The translations under genes and the position numbers were made by a program. From an uncultured Lachnospiraceae bacterium (lineage in GTDB: Bacteria; Bacillota; Clostridia; Lachnospirales; Lachnospiraceae): DNA of 64,000 bases. The DNA lies in the NCBI GenBank assembly GCA_900317555.1, contig ONHF01000004.1, positions 79,390-143,389 on the forward strand. The letters run 5' to 3'. Every line of letters begins with the position of its first letter. The stretch's first letter is position 1. A model generated the notes under the pieces. That model ran no database searches. It had not been told where the DNA came from and saw only the letters and a program-made list of their open reading frames with translations. Below are positions 25,561-34,095 of the stretch, one piece after another.

Positions 25561-27404
25561 GCGCTCCCTCCTGTCTCGATGAATGCGGCAAAGCCGTATA
25601 CCTTCTGCCTCTGAATGGTGTCGCTCCAGCTGTACCGGACGACCCAGTTGATTTCCTTTGATACGGTCTCCGTGAAGTCCTTCGGCGTGATCTTCGCCGT
25701 GAGCCGGAACGGCTGGATCTTTTCTTCGATAGTGATCTTCCCGTCCCAGGCTTCCTTCGCCGCCATGGACTGTCCGCCGACTGTCGCGATGACGTCTCCG
25801 ATGCCGATGGTCCCGGACCCGCCGGTGATCCGCAGATAGACGTTGAACGTGTTCGTGTAGTTTGCGATGATGCTCTCAATCGGGTAGTACATGCTGAGGA
25901 CATGCTTCCCGCTGTGCCAGGTCTCCACGAGTTTCGGCGTCTCGATGATGCTGTCGTTGAATTCGTAGGTCATGTAGACGGCCGCCTCCCCGTCGGTCTC
26001 GATTGTGACCGGCAGGCTGACGTTCACCGTCGTCTCCGGCGTGGCGGATCCTGTGCTGTCCGTCGCCGATGCATCCGAACTCCCGACCGTCATGGCGGGA
26101 ATCGTGATGCTCCCCTCTGCCGTCCCGGTCTGTGTGCTCTTGTCCGCCGCAACGTCGATGACCGCCTGCCCGAAGAACTGCATGGGATTGTCCTCGGTGC
26201 TGGCGAACTGGATGCTGATGATCTTCAGGTCCTTGTCGGAGAGGGAGAAGGCCGTAGCGTTCGTGAATACGTGGATCCCGATCTTCCCGGCCTCGATCTG
26301 GTTCAGAAGCCCGGCAATGTTCTTGTCGTTCTTCGATTTCGACTGGGCAAGGAGCGGGTTCTTCCCGACGCACTTGAATGTCTCCTTCCCGCCGATCCGG
26401 CACTGCATCGAGGTGATGGCGGCCGTCTGATCCGCGTCGGCCCCGTTCCCGGTGAACTGCAGCGCGTCCCCGAGGTCCAGTGCAGGATTTCCGATCGTGT
26501 CCGAGTCGAAAGGAACGTACTGGATCTTCGAAATTACATTCAGGATGTTCCGGCAGATGGCCTCCCGCGCGTCCTCCGTCCCGAACTGCAGGAGTGGGTT
26601 GACGCCCAGGTTCATGGTCAGCGCGTCGTCCGTTTCCAGCGCGTAGTACTCTGCGGTCTCCGTCTTCTTGTTTGTGGAACTCACCGCCGTGTACCGTGTG
26701 ATGAAATCCGAGAAAGAAGAGTTGAACCGGTGCTTTGCCTCGTAGGTCTGCACGGCCGTCATGCCGTACTGCCGCAGTTCCAGCTTTCCTTCCCGGTTGA
26801 TCACGAAGAATCCGGCCAGCACCTGCCCGACGTAGTACAGGCAGTCGCGGTAGGTCTCAATGTCGTTTTCGGAATAGATGGAAAGCGTCTCGGTCCCGTT
26901 GGTCATTGCCTCGATCTGCGCCTGCGTTTGCGCTGGTTCCACATTGCAGGCCTTGCAGCACAGGGCGATGAAGTCGTACGGGGTCCCGACCGTCTCGTAG
27001 CCGTTGAAACTGCGCTCGAACCGGAGCATGTAGTCGTACCCCTTAAGTTCGAGCACCTTCCCGGTCCGGTTGGCTTCGGACACCTCGTAGATGCCCATCG
27101 GGACCGCCTCGTAGGATCCGTCTGCGAGAAGCAGGTGATAGACCGGCTCCGCCTTTGCCTCCTTCAGCGTGTACCGGTCAATCTTCGAGAAGAGGCTGAT
27201 CCCGAACTCCGCTGCGTACACCGTCCCCAGTTCGATCTCCGAGGATCCGCAGCACTGCGCCGAGATGTACCCGCTCCCCTTGACGATGTCCTCCGGCCCG
27301 AACTTGTACACTGATCCCGCTGTAGTCGTGATTTTCCCCGACCAGTAGTAGCGGCGGGTGTTCTTCTGCACGGCAGTCAGAAATGCATCGCTTACCGGAT
27401 ACAT
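25557..27404 (-). CDS. Phage minor tail protein (tail-associated)
   Basis: A 615-aa protein. The N-terminal ~350 residues (SDAFLTAVQKNTRRYYWSGKI..., EIELGTVYAAEFGISLF, KGYDYMLRFERS) resemble the Gp37-like/Dit-Tal hub proteins of siphoviruses with DIETYRDCLYYVGQVLAGF in the middle. The C-terminal half is Thr/Ser-rich with repeated beta-sandwich-like segments. It is probably part of the tail tip. It begins downstream of the inserted three-gene cassette and its terminator. Confidence 0.75.
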   Translation of the reverse strand: MYPVSDAFLTAVQKNTRRYYWSGKITTTAGSVYKFGPEDIVKGSGYISAQCCGSSEIELGTVYAAEFGISLFSKIDRYTLKEAKAEPVYHLLLADGSYEAVPMGIYEVSEANRTGKVLELKGYDYMLRFERSFNGYETVGTPYDFIALCCKACNVEPAQTQAQIEAMTNGTETLSIYSENDIETYRDCLYYVGQVLAGFFVINREGKLELRQYGMTAVQTYEAKHRFNSSFSDFITRYTAVSSTNKKTETAEYYALETDDALTMNLGVNPLLQFGTEDAREAICRNILNVISKIQYVPFDSDTIGNPALDLGDALQFTGNGADADQTAAITSMQCRIGGKETFKCVGKNPLLAQSKSKNDKNIAGLLNQIEAGKIGIHVFTNATAFSLSDKDLKIISIQFASTEDNPMQFFGQAVIDVAADKSTQTGTAEGSITIPAMTVGSSDASATDSTGSATPETTVNVSLPVTIETDGEAAVYMTYEFNDSIIETPKLVETWHSGKHVLSMYYPIESIIANYTNTFNVYLRITGGSGTIGIGDVIATVGGQSMAAKEAWDGKITIEEKIQPFRLTAKITPKDFTETVSKEINWVVRYSWSDTIQRQKVYGFAAFIETGGSA

Positions 27405-27432
27405 GGCCCGCCTCCCTTCTGTTTATGGGCAC

Positions 27433-27462
27433 AAAAAAGGAGACCGGGGCAACCGATCTCCT
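27433..27462 (-). terminator. Terminator ending the inserted three-gene cassette
   Basis: On the minus strand AGGAGATCGG pairs with CCGGTCTCCT (10 bp, one T-G), loop TTGCC, then TTTTT. A second hairpin at 27467-27487 (AAGCAG/CTGCTT) has its T-run on the plus strand. The cassette is thus insulated from the tail gene downstream. Confidence 0.85.
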
Positions 27463-27493
27463 GGAAAGCAGGTACTCTGCTTTTTTATCTGAT

Positions 27494-28423
27494 TTATTGT
27501 TTGACAGAATTTATTTTTTCTTCAATCTTCTGAATGATATTATCTTTCAGTTCCTGCAGAAATGTTCTGTATGCACTGGGGCCCCAAGCCTCCGTATCCA
27601 GATTGCTCCTGTACTCCTGCTCAAGCAGAGGAAGTATCTCCAGGTAAAGCAGCAGATACAGTTTTGCAGAAAACTGATCCGGATCATTCTGAGGATCTTC
27701 CTCAAACACGCCCTTATAGGGTCTCTGATATTCAACAGTGGCGTTCTGTATTTTCACGCAGATATTCTCATGCTCAGAATATCTCAGATTCAGGATGACT
27801 TGATTCAGTTTGCGGCTTTCAAGCAGAAAAGATAGTGTGCTGATTACATTCATCACGGATTCGCCGCTTGCGGAAATGATTGTCTGAAGATCCTCCGTGT
27901 TTCCGCGTATCCCCTTTATTTCCTCCAATTCAAGGACTTTCTCTTCATCCGTCGCGGTATTTGCAATTTCACAGTCTGAATTGTACACTCTGCTGACAAG
28001 CCAGACAAAAAAGTCGCCGGGAAAATCAAAGTTCGATTTCTGAATTTCACTCTTTCCTGTGTAACCCAGTATTTTTCGAAGCAGTTTCTGCGCCGTGGAA
28101 TTCTGATCAACGATATAATATGTCTTCCCCTTACTGCGGTAAATGACAATCAGCCCGTTCTTCGCCAAGATACGATCCTCATCCGGCACATCGCCGGCAG
28201 TCACTGCATCATAGCTGTAATGGACTGCGCTGTAGGAAATTTCCTCTCCATTCAGCATCATCTTCTGAAGTACCGGATCTTCGAAGACCCTCCGGCACCT
28301 GATGTTTTTCCAGAAATAAGAGCCGGATCTTTCGTCGTCCTGAACCGGAGAAGTCATCTGATCCACGATTTCCCCAATACCGGCTTTTGTAATAGTATCT
28401 CTCCATCTGGTTGTTGCGCTCAT
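27494..28423 (-). CDS. Unknown protein C of the tail-module cassette
   Basis: A 309-aa soluble protein with no recognisable family. Mixed alpha/beta character: RILAKNGLIVIYRSKGKTYYIVDQ near residues 85-110, FFVWLVSRVYNSD near 140, a helical C-terminal half with FSAKLYLLLYLEILPLLEQEY, and a Lys/Ile-rich end. AT-richer than the tail genes around it. Its start overlaps the stop of the membrane protein upstream (ATGA). It is the last gene of a three-gene unit that has its own terminator. It may be a defence or superinfection-exclusion effector, from context only. Confidence 0.7.
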   Translation of the reverse strand: MSATTRWRDTITKAGIGEIVDQMTSPVQDDERSGSYFWKNIRCRRVFEDPVLQKMMLNGEEISYSAVHYSYDAVTAGDVPDEDRILAKNGLIVIYRSKGKTYYIVDQNSTAQKLLRKILGYTGKSEIQKSNFDFPGDFFVWLVSRVYNSDCEIANTATDEEKVLELEEIKGIRGNTEDLQTIISASGESVMNVISTLSFLLESRKLNQVILNLRYSEHENICVKIQNATVEYQRPYKGVFEEDPQNDPDQFSAKLYLLLYLEILPLLEQEYRSNLDTEAWGPSAYRTFLQELKDNIIQKIEEKINSVKQ

Positions 28424-29043
28424 ATACTTCTCCCGAAATTCACAACTGCATAATCAGAATCATAGCTGAGGAACATATGCTGCTTGATTTTTTCCGGCTC
28501 GATTTTAACTGTCCCTGTATAATCAATGTCATTCAGCTGCATGTCGATAATGTATTCTTCGGTGATATCCGAATCATTGTTCGTCTCATTTATCAGTTCA
28601 TCAATTCGGATGAAGATATCCCCGTTTCCATCCTGATGTATGCCTGCTCCTCTTTTTCCGACTGTGTACGAAGCCTGTTTCAACGCCTTGAACCGGATCT
28701 CGCTGCCTTGGATATTCTTTCGCTTCCCTGATATATGAACCCTCACTTTGAACTCAGCCATTTCCTGAGTCAGCAGAATCTGTGGGACACCGTTTCTGTC
28801 ACGTTCCTTCGACTCAAGTTCGACTTTCACCACTGTTTTACGGCGGTCAATTCTTCCGCAGATATAATCAAACAGCCAGTTCATGATTGCATCAAAGACC
28901 GTGAAATAGACAGTGATGCATACATCGTAGGAACTGCTCCGAGGTATAAATTTCATCAGGGCGAAGAGATTGAAATTTCCTGCAGCAAGCAGTGCGAGTA
29001 ATGCACCCGCAAACGAGAAGATGATTCTCACCAGTCTCTTCAT
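28420..29043 (-). CDS. Unknown protein B of the cassette, N-terminal membrane anchor
   Basis: A 207-aa protein. Two hydrophobic segments at about residues 5-30 and 42-62 (IIFSFAGALLALLAAGNFN and VCITVYFTVFDAIMNWLF) form a hairpin in the membrane; residues ~70-207 form a soluble domain with beta strands. The family is not recognised. It overlaps both neighbours by ATGA, so all three proteins are made together. A membrane component within a three-gene prophage unit is the layout of several superinfection-exclusion and abortive-infection systems, but that role is not shown here. Confidence 0.7.
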   Translation of the reverse strand: MKRLVRIIFSFAGALLALLAAGNFNLFALMKFIPRSSSYDVCITVYFTVFDAIMNWLFDYICGRIDRRKTVVKVELESKERDRNGVPQILLTQEMAEFKVRVHISGKRKNIQGSEIRFKALKQASYTVGKRGAGIHQDGNGDIFIRIDELINETNNDSDITEEYIIDMQLNDIDYTGTVKIEPEKIKQHMFLSYDSDYAVVNFGRSI

Positions 29044-29546
29044 TTTTCGAGGTGCTCCTTTACAAGAATCAGAAGCTGCCTCTCCAGTTCGCTGTCGCCA
29101 GAAGTGACTCCGATCAGGCCGTTTGACTGGACAAAGAACATCTCTGCATTTCCTGAAGTGGAATTCTTCCCGCTCATGGTGATTCGCTTTATTTCAATAG
29201 AGGATTTTTCTGCAATGTCACGGATGACCTTCATGAGGGCAAACCGGCCGTTCATGGTTCCTGTCCCGCTTTCACGGATTGCATCTGTTATCTGATCGGA
29301 CAGTTCCTCGTCCTCCTCCATCATCTGGACATCGTCAATCCGGTATGAGGGCACACTGAGGACAGCGGAAATGAATTCGGCCATCATTTCAGAAGTAATG
29401 GTCACCTGATGGTAATTCTGGGCCATCTGTTCCCTGATGAAGCCGTAATAGTCCTTCTGCTCGTCATAGAGAAGGGCATCCACCTGCTTTTCTGAGGAAC
29501 CCACGGGTTTCCAGAATATTTTCTTCTTTGTGTACCTCATAGTCAT
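29040..29546 (-). CDS. Unknown protein A of the cassette (first gene)
   Basis: A 168-aa soluble protein, acidic in the middle (MMEEDEELSDQ), with an N-terminal KKKIFWKP segment and a C-terminal beta-rich stretch ending SELERQLLILVKEHLEK. No family recognised. GGAGG lies 3 nt before the first ATG and 9 nt before a second ATG at 29540, which may be the true start. A perfect palindrome lies in the leader, so this is where transcription of the cassette is likely to begin. Confidence 0.7.
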   Translation of the reverse strand: MTMRYTKKKIFWKPVGSSEKQVDALLYDEQKDYYGFIREQMAQNYHQVTITSEMMAEFISAVLSVPSYRIDDVQMMEEDEELSDQITDAIRESGTGTMNGRFALMKVIRDIAEKSSIEIKRITMSGKNSTSGNAEMFFVQSNGLIGVTSGDSELERQLLILVKEHLEK

Positions 29547-29562
29547 GTGCCTCCGGTTAATG

Positions 29563-29576
29563 TGACAGTACTGTCA
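29563..29576. promoter_or_regulatory. Perfect 14-bp palindrome upstream of the cassette
   Basis: TGACAGTACTGTCA, 17 bp upstream of the first cassette start. A -10-like TAAGATATAGAT lies about 20 bp further upstream on the minus strand. The palindrome would overlap the transcription start, the usual place of a repressor operator. Confidence 0.5.
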
Positions 29577-29621
29577 GCATTCAGCCATCTATATCTTACC
29601 AGTATCCGCAGCCATACTCAA

Positions 29622-29984
29622 TCAGAATTCCCTCAGCGTGAAGCTTACGCTCCACAGCCCGCCGTACGAAGTATCCTGCACCAGCTTCGCCTTGAAGTCC
29701 TCGATGTACATGGCCGTGGTCTTCGCCTGGGCGGTTTCCGGATCGAAGTACTTCACCTCCATGCTGTCGAGCTGCTTGAATGCCGTCAGCTTTTTCATCC
29801 ATGTGGGACTCACGGAGAAGGTGACCGGGATTGTGACGACCCCGGTCCGCACGATGTCCCGCTGGACCGTGCCGGCCTCCGTCTCCCCGCCGGAGTCGGC
29901 CTCGACATCCTCCATCTGCACCTCATAGGAGTCCGGCCGGGGAATGGCGGTCCCGTTGAATGTCAGATACTGAATATGCGCCAT
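29622..29984 (-). CDS. Phage tail protein, DUF6711-like
   Basis: A 120-aa protein starting MAHIQYLTFNGTAIPRPDSYEV, with GGGAGGTAAGGG upstream. The short beta-rich protein with MEDVEADSGG.T..GTVQRDIVRTGVV fits the DUF6711 family that follows tape-measure genes in Clostridia phages and is probably a distal tail component. The gene order tape measure, this protein, large tail protein is interrupted after it by the three-gene cassette. Confidence 0.75.
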   Translation of the reverse strand: MAHIQYLTFNGTAIPRPDSYEVQMEDVEADSGGETEAGTVQRDIVRTGVVTIPVTFSVSPTWMKKLTAFKQLDSMEVKYFDPETAQAKTTAMYIEDFKAKLVQDTSYGGLWSVSFTLREF

Positions 29985-29987
29985 CCC

Positions 29988-32420
29988 TTACCTCCCTCCT
30001 GACCGCAGGTTCTGCCGGTTCTGGGCATTGACGACGAGTTCGTCGAGCAGAGTGTTCCCGACATAGACCGGAATGACGATGTCCCCGGAGGATGCGCCCA
30101 TGGCGGCGACGATGGCAGAGGTCTGCCCCGCGACCGCCTCTTCAATCATGTTCCTCAGGGAATTCACCCCGACGACCGCCTCCGCTCCGGCTTCTCCTCC
30201 ACCGAGCAGCTTCCCGCCCGCGGAGCCGAATATGGTCGGCGAGTCGAGGATCATGCCGTTGTTCATGGCCTTCCGGTACCAGTCGACGCTGATGTGCGGC
30301 ACGGACGGCGGATCCAGGCTGAACTTCCCGGACATGGAGAAGTGCGGCAGCTTCAGCTTCGGCAGTTCCCAGTGGAAGTTCATCATGCCCTTTATCTTCT
30401 CGATGGCGCCGGAGACGATGCTCTTCGCTCCTTCCCACACGGTGGAGAAGGCGGTCTTTATTGCGCCGAGGACCTTCTCCACAGTCGATTTCGCCGCATT
30501 GAGTCCGGTCGAAATCGTGCTCTTGATGCCTTCGACGGCCTTGGACACGGTTCCCGTAATCCCGCCCCAGATTTTCTCGACGACGCCTCCGACAGCGGTG
30601 AAGATCGTGCCCGTTACGCTCTTGACCGCGTTCCATGCGGCCGTAACCCCGGTCTTGACGGCATTCGCCGCGTTGACGGCTGCCTGTTTGATGTTCTCCC
30701 ACAGCTTGATCCAGAACTGCCGGAAGCTTTCATTGGTATTCCACAGGTAGATGAAGGCGGCCACGAGCGCAGCGATGGCCGCGATGACGATGGCGATCGG
30801 GTTGGCCAGCATGACCGCATTCAAAGCCGCAAAGGCTCCCTTGACCGTGCTGAGCGCCCCGGCCAGCTTCGGAATGACCGTCATGATTGTGCCGACCGCC
30901 GTCATCATCTTGCCGGTGATCAGCAGGAGCGGCCCGAGCGCCGCGGCGGCAAGCCCGATCTTCACGATGACCTGCTGCTGCGCCGGGGACAGGGCGTTGA
31001 ACTTGTCCGTCATGTCCTGCAGGAAGTTGACGACGCGCTGGATCGTCGGTGCCAGGGCTTCGCCCAGGGAATAGGCGAGGACATTGATGGAGGATTTCAG
31101 CTTCTCAATGGAGCCGCCGAAGCCGCCCATCATGGTCTGCGCCATCTCGTCGGTCGTCCCGGCGCAGGTCCGCAGGCTTTCGTTAAGTTCGTCGACATCC
31201 TCCGGTGCCGTGTTGATCAGGGCAAGCCACGGGGCCATCTGATTCTTCCCGAAGATGGCGGACGCGGCCGCGATCTGCTCCGACTCGGACAGATTGGCAA
31301 AGGCCTCGTGCAGTTCCTTCTGGATCTGTACGGAGTCCTTCATGGAGCCGTCCGTGTTCGTGACGGAGATCCCCAGCTGCTCCATCATCGTGGCGCCTTC
31401 CTTGGCCGGGGATACGAGGCGCGCGATGCCGGTCTTCAGGGAGTTGGCGGCCTTGTCCGCCTCGATCCCGTTGTTTGCCATGATGCCCATGTAAAGGGCG
31501 GCGTCATTTACCTTGTATCCTGCCGAGGCAAAGATCGGCGCGGCAACCGACATGGCCGAGGACAGGCTGTCCACATCGAGGGCGGAGTTGTTGCAGGCGG
31601 AGGCAAAGACGTCAGCGTACTTCCCGGCATCCTCGAAGGATCCGTGGAAGCCGTTGATCGTGGCGACGAGGCCGGACGACACCGTGTCGAGGTTCCCGCC
31701 CTCGCCGGCGGCCAGGTTCATGGCCGGTGCCAGGGCTGCGGCCGCCTGCTCCGCATCGAGGCCCGCCCTCGCAAAGTTCAGAGACGCATTCGCCGCGTCG
31801 TCCATGCTGAAGGTGGAGTTCGAGGCCGCGCTCTTCATGGCGCTGCCTAAGTGTTCCGCCTCCTCCGCGGTGTTGTTCATGGTCTTGTTGGCAAGCGCCA
31901 TGGTCTTGTCAACTTCCGCGAAGGTCTTGACGCCGGCGGTTCCCGCTGCGACGAGCGGAGCCGTGACGTACATGGACAGGTCCTTGCCGACGCCGGAGAC
32001 CTTCCCGCCGATGTCCTTCAGCTTCTCCCCGGCCGCGGCGATCTTCTGGACGGCCGTGGCCGACTGCTCGGCCTGCTTCTCGAGGTCCTTCAGCTTCTGG
32101 GTGGTCTCCTCGATCTCCCGCTGCAGGCCGTCGTACTGCTCCTGGGTGATGGTTCCGTTCTTGAGCGCCTCGTCAGCCTGCTTCTGGGCGGTCTTCAGCG
32201 TCTCGAGCTTGTTTTTCGTCTCCTCGACAGCCTGGGCGAGCAGCTTCTGCTTCTGCGTGAGCAGGTCGGCATTCCCGGGGTCCAGCTTCAGCAGCCGGTT
32301 GACGTCCTTCAGTTGCGACTGAGTGTTCTTGATTTCCTTGTTGACGCCGGACAGCGCCTTCGAGAGGCCGGTCGTGTCGCCGTTGATCTCGACGGTGATG
32401 CCCTTGATGCGGTCCGCCAT
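29988..32420 (-). CDS. Phage tail tape measure protein
   Basis: An 810-aa protein. An N-terminal coiled coil (about residues 15-110, rich in Lys/Gln/Leu) is followed by a TP901-type tape-measure core (AGTAGVKTFAEVDKTMALANKTM near 160, AASAIFGKNQMAPWLALI near 385), hydrophobic segments at about 490-560 (ALGPLLLITGKMMTAVGTIM; ANPIAIVIAAIAALVAAFIYLW) and a C-terminal region. It sets tail length and is released on DNA ejection. AAGGAGG precedes the ATG. At 810 aa it implies a modest-length siphovirus tail. Confidence 0.95.
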   Translation of the reverse strand: MADRIKGITVEINGDTTGLSKALSGVNKEIKNTQSQLKDVNRLLKLDPGNADLLTQKQKLLAQAVEETKNKLETLKTAQKQADEALKNGTITQEQYDGLQREIEETTQKLKDLEKQAEQSATAVQKIAAAGEKLKDIGGKVSGVGKDLSMYVTAPLVAAGTAGVKTFAEVDKTMALANKTMNNTAEEAEHLGSAMKSAASNSTFSMDDAANASLNFARAGLDAEQAAAALAPAMNLAAGEGGNLDTVSSGLVATINGFHGSFEDAGKYADVFASACNNSALDVDSLSSAMSVAAPIFASAGYKVNDAALYMGIMANNGIEADKAANSLKTGIARLVSPAKEGATMMEQLGISVTNTDGSMKDSVQIQKELHEAFANLSESEQIAAASAIFGKNQMAPWLALINTAPEDVDELNESLRTCAGTTDEMAQTMMGGFGGSIEKLKSSINVLAYSLGEALAPTIQRVVNFLQDMTDKFNALSPAQQQVIVKIGLAAAALGPLLLITGKMMTAVGTIMTVIPKLAGALSTVKGAFAALNAVMLANPIAIVIAAIAALVAAFIYLWNTNESFRQFWIKLWENIKQAAVNAANAVKTGVTAAWNAVKSVTGTIFTAVGGVVEKIWGGITGTVSKAVEGIKSTISTGLNAAKSTVEKVLGAIKTAFSTVWEGAKSIVSGAIEKIKGMMNFHWELPKLKLPHFSMSGKFSLDPPSVPHISVDWYRKAMNNGMILDSPTIFGSAGGKLLGGGEAGAEAVVGVNSLRNMIEEAVAGQTSAIVAAMGASSGDIVIPVYVGNTLLDELVVNAQNRQNLRSGGR

Positions 32421-32508
32421 GCCGTCCTCCTTTCCGCGCCGTCACATAGTTCGCATGAATAATATGAAGCCCCTGTCTGTACGGTTCCGGGCCTTTCAGC
32501 GGATACCG

Positions 32509-33053
32509 TCAGAAGCGGTCCATCATCTCCTGGGTGGCCAGTTCCGAGTACCCGTCCCAGCTGTCATTGACCATTTCCGAGTACATGTCGTTGACGGTCC
32601 CGATGGTCAGCAGGTCGAGATCCCGCAGGGATATCCCCAGCTGTACGCACCGCAGCAGGAACAGCGGCGTCGTCATTTCCCGGTCGGTGGCGGGAAGTTT
32701 TTTTTAGAGGCCACCTGCTGCTCGACGTTCATCCCCCACAGGTCGATGATCTGCGGCAGGATCTCATATATGGAAAAGGTGTTGAACTGGTCCAGCCAGT
32801 CGTCCGGACTGTCCGGAACGTGCTTCGGATCTGCGTGCCTTGCGCACAGCCACGCCAGGCTCTCGAATACGTCGAGCGAGAAGCTGTCGAGCCCGGAATT
32901 CTCCGGATCATTTTCGTCGACGCTCTGCTGCAGCTTCGCAAGGTCCCGGTAGATGTCCCGTCCGAATTTGTTCCGGTACATCCGGGGAATTGCCGCCGAC
33001 GCCCGGAACGTCACCGGGATTCCGTCAATGGTGATTGTCTTTGTCACTGCCAT
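32509..33053 (-). CDS. Tail assembly chaperone gpGT, made by -1 frameshift
   Basis: The extended product of the gpG-like gene. The gpG frame contains A-AAA-AAC in the correct register at 32697-32703. After a one-base backward slip the frame runs LPATDREMTTPLFLLRCVQL... for ~60 more codons to TGA at 32509-32511, giving about 181 aa. This matches the lambda G/GT arrangement in which the extended form binds the tape measure (encoded next) and the short form coats it. The extension has no start or ribosome site of its own. Frameshifting itself is predicted, not measured. Confidence 0.85.
32673..33053 (-). CDS. Tail assembly chaperone gpG-like (short form)
   Basis: A 126-aa protein in the gene order major tail protein, this gene, tape measure, which is the conserved place of tail chaperones. 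The N-terminal TKTITIDGIPVTFRASAAIPRMYRNKFGRD segment is typical of Gram-positive siphovirus gpG. It ends shortly after a run of eight A on the coding strand, where a fraction of ribosomes should slip to give the longer gpGT form. Confidence 0.88.
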   Translation of the reverse strand: MAVTKTITIDGIPVTFRASAAIPRMYRNKFGRDIYRDLAKLQQSVDENDPENSGLDSFSLDVFESLAWLCARHADPKHVPDSPDDWLDQFNTFSIYEILPQIIDLWGMNVEQQVASKKNFPPPTGK

Positions 33054-33069
33054 CTGCTTCCTCCGATGG

Positions 33070-33107
33070 AAAAAAATGCCGGGGCGGGGACTTGAACCCT
33101 GCTCCGG
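33070..33107 (-). terminator. Hairpin with T-run between major tail protein and gpG
   Basis: On the minus strand CCGGAGCAGGG and CCCCGCCCCGG form a 9-of-11 bp stem around TTCAAGT, followed by CA and TTTTTTT. It starts 18 nt after the major-tail-protein stop, so it probably reduces transcription beyond this abundant structural protein. The loop and lower stem resemble a tRNA T-arm plus acceptor end, but no tRNA 5' part is present. Confidence 0.6.
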
Positions 33108-33125
33108 GAAATGCTTCGTTGTTTA

Positions 33126-33722
33126 TCAGCCCGTTGCCTCCGTCGTATCCGCGGCCGTCTTCGGCTCGTAGACGCTGTCGTACCAGGCATTGTAGACAGC
33201 TTCCGTCGTGTTCGTCCCGGTCTTGACCTTGACGATGCCGGACGGAAGCGGGGAGACCTTGAGCGACAGCTTGTCGGTCTTGACCTCGGTCGAGTCCTCC
33301 TTCGTGTCGCCCTCGATCGTCGGCCGGGTGGCGCTGCAGTAGTACATGCAGTGGCGGATTCTCCGCTGGTCGCCGGTGAACTCGAAGAGCAGGGCGAAAT
33401 GCTCGGGCTCGGCGTCCTTGTTCTCGACGATGACCCCGTTCGCGTCCTCGGTCTCCTTCAGGATATCCGTGAGGAAGCTTTCGGGGATCAGGGCGATCTC
33501 CAGGTCGCCGGAATAGCCGTTGTTGTTGGACACCATGTAGTAGACGGTGTCGTCTGCGTAGAACGGGTCGTTGTCGCCTTCTGCGTCGAGCGACAGGCTT
33601 ACCGCGCCGGGCATGGCGACGGGCGTCCCGAACGTCACCTTGCCGTCCTCCCCGAGGGTGGCCTTGGCGTAGTGACAGTTCCTGAGGCCGAACTTGACCC
33701 GGTTCTTGATCTTGTCAGACAT
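33126..33722 (-). CDS. Phage major tail protein
   Basis: A 198-aa protein starting MSDKIKNRVKFGLRNCHYA, directly after AGGAGG; the longer upstream frame is a shadow. The phi13/TP901-type major tail tube family shows KFGL.NCHYA, VAMPGAVSLSLDAEGD and DNDPFYADDTVYY. It polymerises into the tail tube. It lies 4 nt after a tail-completion-like gene and is followed by an attenuator-like hairpin and gpG. Confidence 0.9.
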   Translation of the reverse strand: MSDKIKNRVKFGLRNCHYAKATLGEDGKVTFGTPVAMPGAVSLSLDAEGDNDPFYADDTVYYMVSNNNGYSGDLEIALIPESFLTDILKETEDANGVIVENKDAEPEHFALLFEFTGDQRRIRHCMYYCSATRPTIEGDTKEDSTEVKTDKLSLKVSPLPSGIVKVKTGTNTTEAVYNAWYDSVYEPKTAADTTEATG

Positions 33723-33726
33723 TTGT

Positions 33727-34053
33727 TTAACCTCCTGTGATCTGCGTTTCGTAACGCGCTTCATACATCTTCTCCGATTCAATCCAGACTTCTGTCTTCT
33801 GCCAGGGCAGCCCGTGCCGTCCGAGGATGGCTTCGACTTTCGCCTCGGCCGCCGGATCCTTGCGGTCGGTGTAGAGTTCGACCGCGAGCGTTTCGATCTT
33901 CTCGTATACGCTGTCGTCCGCGAACATGTTGTCCGTGTCCGGGCACAGGAAGACGAGGAAGGGCGGATCCGGTGCCTCGCCCTCGGCAAAGTGGTCGTAG
34001 GCGAGGGGCAGGTCTGCTTCCTCCAGCATCGTGACGACGTCTTCGTAGGTCAT
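33727..34053 (-). CDS. Tail completion / terminator-like protein
   Basis: A 108-aa protein starting MTYEDVVTMLEEADLPLAYDHF, after GGGAGGTAAG. The pattern PPFLVFLCPDTDNMFADDSVYEKIETLAVELYTDRKD is that of tail-terminator (gpU-like) proteins found between the HK97 gp10-like protein and the major tail protein in Clostridia siphophages. Its role is to cap the tail tube at the head-proximal end, assigned from family pattern and order. Confidence 0.75.
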   Translation of the reverse strand: MTYEDVVTMLEEADLPLAYDHFAEGEAPDPPFLVFLCPDTDNMFADDSVYEKIETLAVELYTDRKDPAAEAKVEAILGRHGLPWQKTEVWIESEKMYEARYETQITGG

Positions 34054-34095
34054 TTTCCGCTTACCTCCCTTTCCTATTCCGCTTCGGTACACCGC

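Noticed and set aside
25902-27314. Long plus-strand frame (470 codons)
   Set aside because: It is the antisense shadow of the large tail protein: Arg/His/Val/Leu-rich composition, no ribosome site and no recognisable domain.
27494-29043. Assigning the membrane protein and 309-aa protein to Kiwa (KwaA/KwaB)
   Set aside because: Sizes are similar, but I see no sequence feature of KwaB's DUF4868 and there is a third gene; the resemblance is not enough.
30294-31850. Long plus-strand frame (518 codons) opposite the tape measure gene
   Set aside because: Shadow of the tape measure gene; composition typical of antisense frames in GC-rich DNA.
33079-33107. tRNA gene
   Set aside because: Only a T-arm-like hairpin and acceptor-like end are present; there is no D-arm, anticodon arm or 5' acceptor strand upstream.
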